From NCBI GenBank assembly GCA_013180625.2, contig SNVD02008830.1:62001-126000 (forward strand): 64,000 nucleotides of DNA. The letters are read 5' to 3'. The position numbers and the translations under genes are program-made. Source of the stretch: Boswellia sacra. Lineage: Eukaryota; Streptophyta; Magnoliopsida; Sapindales; Burseraceae. The notes beneath the pieces were generated by a model that was not told where the DNA came from, did not search any database, and was given only the letters and a program-made list of their open reading frames with translations. Below are positions 44,023 through 57,300 of the stretch, one piece after another. The first letter of the stretch is position 1; each line of letters opens with the position of its first letter.

Positions 44023-44470
44023 AGGGTTGGCAAAAAAACCCGGGCTTACCGGGTACCCGGATTTTACCTGGAAAATCCGGGTGAAAAAAACCCAGATTTT
44101 GCGGGTTTTAAATCCGGGTGCGGGGATTGTTTTAAAAAAAAATCCGGGTACGGTGCGGGTGCGGTATTGTCAATAAACCCCGCACCCGCATAATTCTTAA
44201 AAAAATTAAGAAAAAATAGGAAAAAGTATGAAAAAATCTGGGTTTTTTTCGGGTAAGGATAAAAATGAAAAAAATCCGGAGAAATCCGGGTTTTTTTCCG
44301 GGTACGGTGCGAGTGCGGTATGTAATATCCTAAAATCCGGAAAAACCTGGACCCGAAAAAACCCGAAAAATCTCCGGATATTTCCGGGGTCCGGGGAAAT
44401 TTTTTTTAGTTCGGTCCGGGTGCGGAATGGCCAAACCCGCACCCGCACCCGCACCGGACTTTTGGCGTAA
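44023..44470. repeat. CCCGG-rich subterminal repeat of the hAT element
   Basis: Irregular repeats of AAATCCGGGT, ACCCGGATTT and GGGTGCGG on both strands. They explain the open frames seen here on both strands, which have no biological support. Confidence 0.8.
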
Positions 44471-44639
44471 TTTTCACCAAATGGCCCCGTACACCATCCA
44501 TTAACTAAAAATGCCCCCTTTTTCAAATCTAACTAATTTTGACCCCTTTTATGAAAGAAAAATACTGAAATACCCATGAGAAGTAAAAAAATAACAACAT
44601 GATAATCAAACCAGAACCCTGTTCGTGCAAACATCCCAA

Positions 44640-44930
44640 CACAGGGAAAGCACCCCAGCTTCGTCGATCTCACTCGCTTTGCATCTCATCTCCGCCGGCC
44701 TGCTTGCATCCTACTGCTCGCTCCTGGTGAGGCATCTTCACATCTTGCCTCTACCACTCTGCTCGTGTCCTGCTGGCTCCCAGCGTGGCATCTTCGCATC
44801 TCATCGTACTTTGTCTCTCTGCTCGCGTCCTGCTCGCTTTCGATGCAGCGTCTTCGCATCTCACCTCCGCCACTATGCTCGCATCCTACTCTCTTCAGAC
44901 AGTGGTAATGCCTCTTCAATTTGTATATAT
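44640..44930. repeat. Degenerate tandem repeat, about 65-70 bp units
   Basis: Units containing TGCTCGC(T/G)(C/T)CTGCT and GGCATCTTCGCATCTCA recur about four times. Function unknown. From 44,931 to 45,838 I see no supported gene. Confidence 0.6.
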
Positions 44931-45838
44931 TTTATAGATTTTAACGATCTGTAATTAGATTAATATATATCCAAAATCAGCAGTTCTTAACGATTTCACT
45001 TATACCCAAAATTAATGCAGAAAAAGTTTTTTGTAAGTAAAAGTCCTCAATGTCCTTTGGAATTTAACTTTAGGGTCAAAGAGCAAGAGAGAAAGAGATA
45101 CTTTAGGGTCGAGGTAAGGAAAAGTAGCTCGGAGCTAGTCGTGAGGCGCTAACGACAACGACAGTGAAGATTCGGTGGAGAAGTAGAATTTGATGCAAAG
45201 CCGCACTAAAGGTGCTTGGATGACAGAGGCAATCTGGGAGATCTAAAAAAGGGATCGCTTTCTTCCATGGCAGACATGTTTGATATAAGATAGTGGAAAT
45301 GAGCTCCCAAACCATGTTGAAATCCTACATTCTAGAAACCATGACATTCTTCTCAAACTTTGTAATACTCATGTATGTATTTGATTTTGATGGAATAAGT
45401 AATTACAGAGTAATACCTTTGGTGATGTTATTGTCGTTTGTAGCCCTGTAAAGTTTGTATCCATGTAAAGCTCAGAGGAGCTGACAACTTGTAAAGCTTA
45501 TTTTGTGTTTACATATTATTTTTTCTTTGGCATGTGTCTGTCTTATACGTGAGAAAAATCTTATTTGTCTTTCTACCTGGATCTGTAGTTGTCTTCCAGA
45601 TACATTTGATTGTCCTTGCTATTGTGTTTGTGCCTGTAAAGAAACAGGATGAACTAGTCATGCATGCCTCCCAGTTTGCTGGTTGAGGAGATTCATAAAA
45701 AGTTGTATTTTCTGTTGAACGACACTGGATTTCTCTTTGTTATTGACAATGTCAAGGAAGATGTGATCTGCTGTTAATTGGGTGTTGAGGGATCATGAAA
45801 ATGTTTTGCGACAAAATGAGATCGAGTCGTAAAGCAAT

Positions 45839-46125
45839 CTGGTTTTCTGCACGACCCGGTCGTGCAGAAAGGCAGATTGCATTATGCAATCTGGTTTTCA
45901 GCACGACCAGGTCGTGCAGTTAGCACAACCGGGTCGTGCAGTCAGGCAGATTGCATTATGCATTCTGGTTTTCTGCATGACCGGGTAGTGCAGTCAACAC
46001 GACCGGTCGTGCTGAAAGGCAGATTGCTTAATGCAATCTAGTTTTCTACACGACTGGGTCGTGCAGTCAGCACGACCGGTTGTGCAGAAAGGCAGAATCT
46101 GCTTTATGCAATTTGGTTTCTTTGA
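45839..46125. repeat. Palindromic TCGTGCAG tandem array (left)
   Basis: Four to five units of about 65-70 bp, each with CAATCTGGTTTTCTGCACGA, CCGGTCGTGCAG and AAGGCAGATTGC. Each unit contains the self-complementary core TGCACGACC-GGTCGTGCA. One further unit lies at 46,487-46,575. The interval between has nothing recognised. Confidence 0.85.
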
Positions 46126-46486
46126 TTATGCTTAATGCTTAAAGGCGTGACCGTATGTGGCCTAATGGTTGGATTGCTGTTACTGTAGATGGTAAACGCA
46201 GTGCTCATTTTGAGCACACTCTTCTGGTAAATGCATTTATCAGCAAGATTACAAAAACTGTATATTCCTTTTTGATTTCTCCACAATGGTATTGCCATGT
46301 TTGTCTTGTGAAGTGTGTATATATGCTATGGTTGAATCGAACCGGTCAAGTATCCAGAATTTCTACTACATGATGGTCTCTTGTACAAAGCCATTATAAA
46401 TTTTTTACACTAGAGAATTATGGCTCTCTCTTGCATTGATATTTATATTGGCTGCTTTATCATTTCAGGACGAGTTTCAGCTGAAA

Positions 46487-46575
46487 TGCAGATTGCATTA
46501 TGCAATCTGGTTTTCTGCACGACCGGGTCATGCAGTTAGCACAATCGGGTCGTGCTCATATGCAGATTGCTTAAT
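46487..46575. repeat. Isolated TCGTGCAG unit
   Basis: GCAGATTGCATTATGCAATC followed by TGGTTTTCTGCACGACCGGG, the same unit as at 45,839-46,125 but about 360 bp further on. Confidence 0.8.
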
Positions 46576-46874
46576 ATACACAATGCTCTATTACACAATG
46601 CTTTGTCCTGTTTTAGATGTCACTCTTGTCCATTTCTATTCATATTATATAAAATTACAATGTAAGAGAAATGAAATTGCAGTACAATGCCATAGCTAAT
46701 CGGTGTACAAGAACAACGTAATAATAATGTTATTTATTGAAATCATTAGGCAACAACATCAACCACTAACATGTCCAACAAAACAATTACAACACACACA
46801 TCTATAAACGATTGCAACACACATATCATTCAAAGCTTAAAGTAAAGCTTTTACAAAGCAGTAGGTACATGTGG

Positions 46875-47366
46875 TTACTCCCCGCTGGTATCATTTAATG
46901 GAGCCTCCAGATTTCTTTGGGTTGACACCGGATTCATCGACTTGCATGTCTTCCGATTATGACTTCTGTCACCACACCGCCCACATTTACGTGATGTCCT
47001 TTCTTCACCCAACGATGGAATTCGATTCTTCTTTTGCCTACCCCGACCGCGACATTTCGCGAGGGGTAATATTATACGTGCCTCGACTTCATCTGGGATA
47101 TCCCACTTCTCAGACGAACTAACAGGGTAGATAGCTTCCGCATATGCAGTCAATAAGACTTCGGACCTATAAAAGTGATGAGTAAAATTATAGACTGATA
47201 AGTTACGCACTCTACATACTGCAATAACATGTTTACATGGTAACTCTTCATAGGTTGTTGACATATGCAAAGTCACACCTTTGCTTCTACAACCATTGAA
47301 AAAAAATTCTCTGCCACTCGACACCCATTCACCATCATACACGATAGGAAAATAAACATTATCCAT
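46875..47366 (-). pseudogene. MuDR-type transposase C-terminal remnant
   Basis: The translation holds YEELPCKHVIAVCRVRNLSV, the second half of a SWIM zinc finger (C-x-H). It continues with YRSEVLLTAYAEAIYPV and a complete terminal zinc knuckle CGRCGDRSHNRKTC. This aligns with residues 650-748 of the large MULE transposase at 23,718 but is clearly a different family member. The catalytic domain is absent. It lies between two TCGTGCA palindromic arrays, in the same relative layout as the large MULE. Confidence 0.85.
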
Positions 47367-47497
47367 TTACTAAAGCCTGCAATACCAATATAAAACATTA
47401 CAATTAATTCAAACAGATTTCACTCTATTGCACGATCGTTAGACAAGTATTATGTATCATGACTATTTCGACAAAAGCATTATATACCATGACTAAT

Positions 47498-47636
47498 TGG
47501 AGAAAATGGTCGTTTTGCACGACCCTTTGGAGAAAGGATCGTGCAGCACGACTCCAAAGGGTCGTGCAGCACGATCGTTTAGAGAAAAGGGTCGTTTTGC
47601 ACGACCCTTTGGAGAAAAGGGTCGTGGAAAACGTTC
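47498..47636. repeat. Palindromic GGTCGTGCA array (right)
   Basis: Repeats of GTCGTTTTGCACGACCCTTT and GGAGAAAAGGGTCGT on both strands form nested inverted repeats. It is the likely counterpart of the array at 45,839-46,125. The rest, 47,637-48,098, holds direct repeats of GGGGTGT/GGAGAGTT near 47,858-47,925 and no supported gene. Confidence 0.8.
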
Positions 47637-48106
47637 TTACATAACAAGCCCACAATTTCAAGCCTTAATTTCCTTCAACATGGACCACTTCAATAGATAT
47701 CAAACATAAAAAATGGAGAAAACAAATCTCAAGACAAAATCAACTATGAATACCTTCACTCACTAGCTTTTTGGATTAACAATCAACTTCTTGGATTTCA
47801 ATCTTCACTCACTAGCTTTACATTGCTTTCATCAGAAAATTTTCAGTTTTCTGTTTTGGGGTGTGCGTGTTGGAGAGTTGGGAGAACCGTTTTGGGGTGT
47901 TCGTATAGGAGAGTTCGTGTTGGAGCTGTTTTGGGAGAGTGAGTGTTCTATTTATCTTTTCATATTAACTCTTAAGGATAAATTGGATTTTTTATGTCTA
48001 AAAGGGTTAAAATTAATCAACTATCAAAAGGGGGTCAGATTTGAAAAAGAGACCGAAAGGGTTATTTAAAAAAATAACCCGGTCTTTTGCTATCCCTAAA
48101 CGCTGC

Positions 48107-48304
48107 ATCATCATCATCGCCCTCTGTCGCATACATCGTCTTTAAACCCACAAAAAGCCTGAGCACCAGCCTGCAAAAACTCCTTCACAGAACCTAATTT
48201 TTCGTTATCTCTGCACTTCTCGTAATAATATTTAAATGATTTTCATCAAACCCTAATTACAAAAACCCTAACAAAAATCCTCACACAGATACGTCCACAC
48301 ATCA
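48107..48304 (+). promoter_or_regulatory. CPSF30 proximal promoter / 5' UTR with two telo-box motifs
   Basis: Only 198 bp of host sequence remain between the hAT target duplication and the ATG. It contains AAACCCTAA at 48,248-48,256 and 48,263-48,271, motifs common upstream of plant housekeeping genes. No clear TATA box is seen. Most of this stretch is probably 5' untranslated. Confidence 0.55.
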
Positions 48305-51300
48305 ATGGAGGACTCGGAAGGAGGCCTTAGCTTCGACTTCGAGGGTGGCCTGGATACGGGCGCCGCGGTCCCCACCGCCTCCAACCCCGTCGTCCAAGCT
48401 GATTCTTCTGTCATAGCCAACCCGAACTCGGCCGCCCCTTCTGCCGCGGCAGGCGCAGCAGCTGATCCCGCTGCTACAGGGGGAAACCATTCGGGGAGGA
48501 GGAGTTTCCGGCAGACGGTATGCCGGCACTGGCTCCGTAGCCTTTGTATGAAGGGCGACGCCTGCGGGTTCCTCCATCAGTATGACAAGTCTCGAATGCC
48601 GGTTTGCCGGTTTTTTAGAATGTTTGGAGAGTGCCGTGAACAAGATTGTGTGTATAAACACACTAATGAAGATATCAAGGAGTGTAACATGTATGAATTG
48701 CCTTCTATTTTCTCTCTCTTTTTTTTTAATTTTTAATTTTACTTTTTTGTTTTGGTTCATTCAAGAATTCTGATTTTCATAAATATATTAGAAATTTTCC
48801 TATTGGCCTATTTCCAGACTGGGGGATCATGTTGTAATTAGACTATTAGGGAGCTTGAATGAGATTTCCCCTTTATTTGTAAACTTTTTAAATTCTGCAA
48901 TATAAATTTTTATTGTTGACGAATTAGCAGTACAATTTTACTATAGATTTAACTACATCGGTTGACTTGATAGTAATGTTTGTTATTTAATTTTATCTTG
49001 GATTTATTTTAAGCTCATTGTGTTTGTGGGCCTAGGTTATGGAGTTTTTCAGCAGTTCTAGTCTAAGTTTGTTGTTTTCCTTGGGAGCTAGTGTTCAGTT
49101 AAATATTGGTTAGATTTTTAGCAAGATGGTAATGCTTCGGTATTTGAGCTAACTTTGATGAATATGTAATCAATGAAATTGATTACACATAGATTGGCAC
49201 TCAGGTTTCGTTTTGTACTGATATTATTCTTGGAAGTGTCAAGAATGCTTCTTTCTAAAGCATAAACTCTTTTACAGCTCTTTTTGTGAAGCTGACATTT
49301 ATTAAGATGGGATTTTTAATTCTAAAGTTGGTGGAGCATAAAGTTTTATGAGAAAAACAAGAGCCATAAATTTGTTTTTTTTTCCTCTTCTTTTTTTCTT
49401 CTGAATTATTTCTTTTAACTCTGCGAATTCTATATTTGCAGGTACAAGCTGGGTTTCTGTCCAAATGGTCCAGACTGCCGCTATAGGCATGTAAAGCTGC
49501 CTGGACCTCCACCTCCAGTTGAAGAAGTCCTTCAGAAGATTCAGCAAATAGGTTCATATAATCATGGCACCTCTAACAAATTTTTTCAGCAGCGGAATGC
49601 TTTTCCCCAACAAACAGAAAAATCTCAGTTTTCACAAGGTACCAATGCTGTCAATCAAGGTGTGGCAGGGAAACCTTCAATGATGGAGTCAGCTAATGTG
49701 CAGCAGCAGCAACAAGTTCAACAACCCCAACAACAGAGCACCCAGACCCAGGCGCAAAATGTTTCCAACGGCCTACCTAATCAGGGAAACAGAAATGCTA
49801 CACCCTTGCCCCCAGGAATATCTAGGTGTGTTCAGAGTCCTGAGGTCTATAACTGGGTTATGTAAATCAATTTTTGTATTTTATTTGGACACAATTGATA
49901 ATCACCCAAATGAGTTCTGTCCTTATTTATAAGCTGTAATTAGCTTCCTACAGGAGGACAGCAGATTTTATTCCCTTTCAATTTTTTTTCTTTTCCATGG
50001 CCAAAAGGAATAAGACTTTATTACACTGATGGTTTCTTTATGTGTTTTTATGTTTATACTATTCTTAGTTTCATCTTTTGATGTATAAGTTGGTCATTCT
50101 ATGGATGTTGTTTTAACTCTTCAATGCATGGGGACCCGCAAAGAGAGTGAAGAACTGTGCCATTTTCCTCTTAAGTTCCAGACCTAGGTAATTTTTTTAA
50201 GGACAGAACAGGAGAATGGCATTTTTTTCTGCTGCTTTCTTTTTCCTCATCAAATAAGTTGTATCAATACTTAACTTCGTGGAAACTCTATAGACAGTGA
50301 TTTTGAACAAGCATGATTTGTAATAAACCTATTGTAGCGTAGTACTCTTTCTACTTTCTGAAGATGGTACTCAAGTTAAATTTGCTATTGGAGTTTTAGC
50401 AAGATCACTTGTTCTCCATTTGGTCCATAAATTTTTATTTTTTTTTCTATTTTAAATTTTAAAATTATGATGATAATGTTTATTAAAGACCCATAGCCAC
50501 CCCTTTTTCCTCTGTTCATGTTTGTTCTTAGTCAATTTCTTTTCGTAACTAATTTTACAAATTTGATATTTTAATCAACTCACCTACTAAAACTCATTTC
50601 TGATTATGCATTAGTTTATTCCTTGATTCTTGTGGTTAAGCTGGTCTCATAATGCCTTCAAATATCTTAGAAAAGTTTCAAATATGGTTGAAATTGGTGA
50701 CATTTATTTTTTAGTGTAGATTGCTATTTATTAGAAAGATTCTAATATGCCTCAAAGGAACGAGGGTTATTTCGATGGATAAGGTGGTTGGTTGCCTCAA
50801 TTTAGGAATGAAGGGTATTTGGAGGGAGGGTTGGAACATATCTTTTTAAACCATCTATGATAGGGAAAGGGTAATAAATAGGAAAATAGGTGTAAAAGTT
50901 GGTTCAATTAAGGATATCTGAACATGATGTATTAGTACTTGGGTGATGTAAGAGTGATTGGACTACCAAGTTCTAGGTTAGTGACTCAATAATAGGCTTA
51001 ACCTTTTCAAGCCACGTTGGGTTACCATCTCAACTCACGGTGTCAAAAGCTTTATATTGTGTAACTTTATTAGTACAGTTTCGATTGTAACAAATTTAAT
51101 GGAATGTAATGGGGCCCTTTCTAGGAGAAGGCTGTGTGTCTAATTGGTTTTGTTGTAGGATCGCCCTATTTTTTCTATGTTACAGTCAGGAATAATAGTC
51201 CTCGATGTATTTCAAGTGACATTTAGTTAAGGAGAGGGGTAGTAGCCTTGAGATATATATCATGGTAGAAAAACACAAGGTTTAACTTTGTTGCCAGCGA

Positions 51301-54300
51301 GCTTGTTAAATTCATGGTATTTCAGTGCTATTGTTAATTATGGCAGAGTGCATTATTGGTTTTATAAGAAATATCCACATCAAAAGCCAACAGCATTCCC
51401 CACTCAAATAATGAACCATGTTTTCTTTAGAGAAGAATATTTGGAGTTGTTTCTTGGGGGATTATTTTCTTTAAATGCATAGTCTCATGGTCCATGTGTT
51501 TTACTACCTTAAAATATTAACATAGGATATCTGGAAGTTACCTTGATTTAGGAATCTAAGAAGAAATTTGGAGAGCAGTAGCAAATAAATATTGATATTT
51601 TTTTCAGTTCAAGGATAGCTTGCTCAATGAGAGAATATAAGATCTAGTTGAGAAGAAATTAAGCTCCATGCCTTTAAGAAAAAGATTTATAGCAAATTTC
51701 TGAAATTTTAACTACATTATGTATTTAGAGCCTAATCTCATGAGGCTGTTAGGTATTTGACAGTTATTACCAAGCTGGAAACTGACATGCAAGAATATAA
51801 AGGGTCAGGTAGGTAACATGTCTAGGACAAGGATGTTCATGGTCTAAGATTTTCCATAGTGCCCTACTAAGAAAATGCTTAAAACTTTTCCTTTTATTTT
51901 CTTTTTTTTTTGTTTTCCTTTATTATACTTGTTTTTTGATGGTAGGATAAGTTACCTGTGTGTCTATTCAATTGTAATCAAACCTGCTATTGGTTAGCTA
52001 TTTATAATGTAGACTAAGATCAAGAGCTCAAATTAAAAAGTCCCAAGGGATAATTCAAATCTACATTAATATTGCATATTAGTAACAATATATCTTTAAG
52101 AAGAACATATAATTGATCTCATCATATGTTAAAAGTTTACCTATAATTTATTCATGTCCCATTTGACTTTTTTCCCCCTTAATATGAAATGAATTGTTAA
52201 GTTTTAATATATTTTTACACGTAGCCAGTCTTATGATTTTTCAAGGTTGGGTTGCTAAAGAAATTGGGTTTAAATCAAAGCTGATCGTAGGACAGTTCAA
52301 AGTTGGTTTTGTTAAAGAAACCAAGTTTTGAATGTTTGAGATTCTTTTTTGCCTAACAAGCAAATCTGTAAAAGCATCATGCAGTTGAGTTCTGCTGTTG
52401 CCTAGCTGGTTGATTTGTTCCAGTGCCTGAGCTAGGGATCTTAGGATCAAGATCGATGGAATCACTTGCCTGGATGGGCTGGCAAGGGAAATGGTTACTG
52501 AGTAAATATCAACTGAATGAGCCTTAGGTACATGAAAAGAGAAATAGTTTCTTGTTTGACATGCAGCTTCATAATGGGATCAGATAAAGTGGTGGAAGCA
52601 AGATGCAATGAATAAAAGAACTGAAGGATAACTGCAATTGGGAGTGGTTGAGAAAGAAGTCATTGCAGCTTTAAATTCTATGTATGCCATAGGCAAGAAA
52701 CCTTAGTTATGCTATAACCAATGGATATATCCGGACATGATTTTGATTGGGAAGGCTACCTGAGCAATGGTGTATGTGTGAGCATAATCCTGCTGGCAAT
52801 ACACCTCTTGATGGGATCGGCATTTCTTATGTCATTTTGATAACCATCATAATATGACAGTCATTTATCTAATCAAACCATTCTAAGTGTTCCCTCTTTT
52901 GAATCTCAATGTGTATTTTTGTTATGTAATATATTTTGATTAGTGTGCATATTTGATCCTAAATCAAAGGGGTTATTACTTGTTCTGTAAAATCTTTATG
53001 TTGCCAGATCTTGAATTCATATTTAGTGTAATCAGTTATCTAGCTTTGCTTACGGAAGCATCAGCTGTCCCACTACATGCTAGTGAGGCATCTATAATGT
53101 TTCTTAATTTATGTATTTGAGGTATGTAGATGGCTGGTTTAGCAATTGAATGCCGAATCAAGCTGTTAGAAGGCTTTTTCGTCGACAGCCATACAAATTC
53201 TTATTGCTAGTTGGTAATTTTTATCAAATTTTGTTCATGTATAAGTCTATCTTCTTGCTACCTAATAACCCTCTAAATTGTTTTGATACAATATATTTTC
53301 TGCTTCAAATTAAAGCATTTTTCATCAATTAGGTTAGATCTTTTATAAATTTGGATATATGTACTCATTTTGTTTTATAACCTGGTGATGGACTTAGGTA
53401 TTTTATTGTCAAAAGTTGCAATCGAGAAAATCTGGAACTTTCTGTGCAACAAGGAGTCTGGGCAACTCAGAGGAGTAATGAAGCTAAACTGAATGAAGCT
53501 TTTGACTCTGCTGAAAACGTAATCTTGATCTTTTCTGTCAATAGGACTCGACATTTCCAGGTGTTTTTTGAGTGCAGCGTCTGTTACAATTTTTTCTTGT
53601 TTCAGGAGGACCTTTTGCTTTTACTGAATTGTTAAAGAAATAATTGATCTTTTGTTAGGGTTGCGCCAAGATGACTTCGAAAATTGGTGGGTCTGTGGGT
53701 GGGGGTAACTGGAAATATGCGCATGGAACTGCACATTACGGGCGGAATTTCTCAGTCAAATGGCTAAAGGTATATATCCTTCCTTTTTCCATGTATAGAG
53801 TTTTTAGGTTCTAAATTTTCTGGGGATTTCCTCATGGCTTTTTATTTTAGATATTATATGTCATAATTCTCAAAATTTGTTCTGCTGCAAATGATTGCAA
53901 ATGCTACCATGATCCTAGGAACTTGGTAAAGCGGGGAATTTTTTTGACGCAAATTTATTATTTGGTGTATGAGCTCAACTTTGGAATCACTACTCTAACT
54001 TAAGCAAATAAAATTAAAAGTGGAATGCAAATCAAAATTTTGACCTATTTTATAGTCATAAGGGCATTTAGTGATCATATATTTTGTAGAGCATCTAATC
54101 TGCAAATCCATCATCTTGATCTGGGACATGGAAAGACAAGAAATTTATGAGGATGGAAGGGAATTAATTTGAGAAATTATTTATTGCCTTTTTATTAAAA
54201 TTATTTATAATGATCTCGACCACTCTTCAATTCCTTTATTCACATTGCTGTAGTTTTGCAGGAGATTCTATGCAGTTTGGGTTTCAAATATTAGGGCACA

Positions 54301-57300
54301 AACTAGAGAAGCTCTGTATTATTAAATTGATTTATGCACATGTTTAGGTTGTAAAGATGCATGTTATGGTGATGAATTGTGATTTCTTATTTGCAGTTAT
54401 GTGAACTATCCTTCCATAAAACTCGCCATTTGAGGAACCCATACAATGAGAACTTACCGGTGAAGGTATCATCAAAAGCCTTTAGATTAAAGCTAAATTC
54501 TAAATTGACTAAGGACTCTTTTGAAGTTTTTGCTGTTATAATAGTCTTTTTTCCTCTTTTTTGTACAATTCTTTTCTAAAACTTTGCAACAATTATGTTA
54601 ATTGAATTACTGGATTGACCCATGGCTTTATCAGTGAAATACATGTTTGCCGCTTGCAGAAATTGCCTAGCTTGAAGTGAATCCTTGTGGACTTGTTTTT
54701 CGTTTATAATTAGTCTGTCATTTAATCTAGTGAAATAGTGTCATCGGCAATATAAAAGGATTAAGCAATTTCTAATGTAATAACTAATTGTAGTTAAATT
54801 TATACTTATCTTTAGAGCCCGAAAAGAGTATCATGTCATCAGAAACTATTTGGGCACTGTTGGTTGTGTGCAGTAAAATATTTCCTTTCTGTTGATTCTT
54901 TTATGAACTTCCTTTCCACTTCTTTATAATAGAAAATAAAATAACCTCTTTTTGGTTGCAAATTTCCTTTTTGAATTGTCTTATCTCTTTCAGAGGTATG
55001 TCTATTTACTATGATGTTGCATTTCCATTGATATGGATCTGATCTGAACCCAGTTATAGTAAAGTAAATGAGGTAAGCTCTTGGCTAAATCAAACGGGTC
55101 TCATTTTGTCCTTATGCAGGCTCGTAATTGGTTTTGATTGTCCTTTGGCATTGCCTGAGAACAGAATGCTGAGCCTGTAGCTTTGTTGAGCTGGAGAGAG
55201 AGACTAGTTTTTAGATGTAGTTCCGACCAGTGAAATTAGATGTTGCATTCAAAGCCATTTTTCTTTTTTTCTTTTTCTTTTTTTTTTTTTTTTTTTGGCC
55301 CCTCTCTATGGATAGAAAGAGGGAAGATATCATTTATAGAGCAAGTAAGATACAAAGTGAACTAGGTATCCATAGGGACATAATAGACTGTAAAGCTCAT
55401 ATACCAAAAAAAAATTATATCTGTGAACCGTAAGTAATACCATCCCTAAAAGAAAGTATAAAAATAGGAGGCAACCCTACATAGGAATTAGCCCAAAGAC
55501 CACCTTAATATTTTAGGAGTGCATATAACCTTTTATTGTTTCATTAAATGCATGAAAATATTGGGTAAAAGAGCCTGTTCCTAACTGGAGTAATATGGGT
55601 TCATTGTCTTAACCAAGAAAGAAAAAGGAAAACTATTAGAATGAAAAGCTGAAACAAACATGAAAATTTACTTGAGCTCATTTCTGGTCCAAAGGGATTT
55701 TAGGTTGAAAATCTGATTTTTATGCTTGATGAAATTAAATATGCCACTGTGTTTGTGTTATCTAATATTTTTCCAACTTATTTTACTTGGTAATAGTATT
55801 TGTGCTTATAGGTATTTTTTGGATGTTGCTAGTGTTTGTTGCCAAACTTAATGCAAGCTCTAGTCAACTTCTCTTCTTATTGCCATGCTATTTTTGCAGA
55901 TTAGTAGAGATTGTCAGGAGTTAGAGCCCTCTATTGGTGAGCAGTTGGCTTCCTTGCTTTATCTCGAACCAGATAGTGAACTTATGGTATGGTTATATTT
56001 TAACTTGGATAAATATAGAAGTTGTCAGAGTAGGTTTAAACAAGGAAAAAAACTAGGAACGAATCTAAGTTCTATTGTGTTGTTGTCTGGATAGAAATTT
56101 ACACAACATCACTTGTATTTGAATTTCTAGATCTTATCATCAAATCTAAAGTTCATTGCTTCCGAAGTTGTGGAAATTTTATTTTGGAAATTTTGTGGTT
56201 TGTGTATTATGGATACATGTGGGCTCCATTCGTGGAGATACACTAAGAGTCATGACTCTGCACTTTGCATAAGAAACAAGTTTTAGTGTAGAAGTATAAA
56301 TGCACATTGTCCACAACCCTCTAAACTCAAGAGTAAACCTATGAAGGCTTGTTGAGTAGAAATGATAAGTTCTCTATTAGCTCAAATTGGTGGTCTGGCA
56401 TATCGGATGTCCTCTTTGCTACTTTTTCACCAAAAGCAACTCTCGACACAGTCTGACTTAGGTTCCCAAGATAATACCACCCCTTAAAATTGCACTGCTC
56501 CTTGAGGAACTGCTACCAGACTTTTTCATGGTTTAAATCTTGGCTTATACTAAATTCTACGCCTATGATTGCAATGAAATAGAGATGTACTATCATGAAC
56601 TTTCAAACAGTTTATGGAATTTGTAGCATGCATGACAGTACAATTTAATAAGAAAAATTTAAAGGAAAATGAGAAGCATATTGAATTTTATTAGGAGTGT
56701 TGTTTCTTTTGAGAAGAATTATATTTTCTAAGATCATTTGGAATGGAGGGTGGAATGTTATTTGGTGGTCTTCTTTATTTAAAATATAATAGCATACATT
56801 CATTTTCATCTACTTAAGTTCAGAAATATGTGAGGCATCTTAACTCTAGTTTAATCTCTCCTTCACATCAATCTTCATTTTTATTGGTTAAACATTCCTG
56901 TACTGTCCATTTACTCCTTTTTGTGGTCCAGTTTGGTCAGTAACCAGGACATTTAATACCCACTGAATAGGTTCTGGGTTTTTGAAATTGGTTGAGTTTG
57001 TGGTTGAGAAAGCTAATGGACGTAGTGTAAAGCTTTTTATTTTGCTGCATTATAGTATGCTCTCTTCAGTGTTATGTTAGAGCTAAATGGTTCTTCATTG
57101 TGTGCTTCTTTTTTCATGGAATACAGGCTATATCACTTGCAGCAGAAGCAAAAAGAGAAGAGGAAAAAGCAAAGGGAGTCAATCCAGAAAACGGAGGGGA
57201 CAACCCAGACATAGTACCATTTGAGGACAATGAAGAAGAGGAGGAAGAAGAAAGCGAAGAGGAGGATGAGAGTTTTGGAACTGCAACTCAGGGCAGAGGG

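Larger units (their letters stand above)
44023..48098. mobile_element. hAT transposon (non-autonomous), 4.1 kb, perfect 8-bp TSD
   Basis: Termini are TAGGGTTGGCAAAAAAACCC (44,023) and, read inward on the minus strand, TAGGGATAGCAAAAGACCGG (48,098). The target duplication AACGCTGC is perfect (44,015-44,022 and 48,099-48,106). Subterminal DNA at 44,023-44,470 is packed with CCGGGTGCGG-type units. No hAT transposase is present. Inside are palindromic TCGTGCA arrays and a MuDR transposase remnant, so a second MULE probably inserted or was captured. Confidence 0.88.

Noticed and set aside
44206..44526. Open frames rich in NPDFSGFF and EKNPE
   Set aside because: By-products of the CCGGGTTTTTT subterminal repeats of the hAT element.
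45839..47636. CRISPR-like repeat-spacer array
   Set aside because: Units are irregular, palindromic and flanked by transposase remnants in a spliced eukaryotic genome; no cas genes.
48302..48760. Minus-strand open frame opposite CPSF30 exon 1
   Set aside because: Shadow of the GC-rich exon on the opposite strand; no family features.
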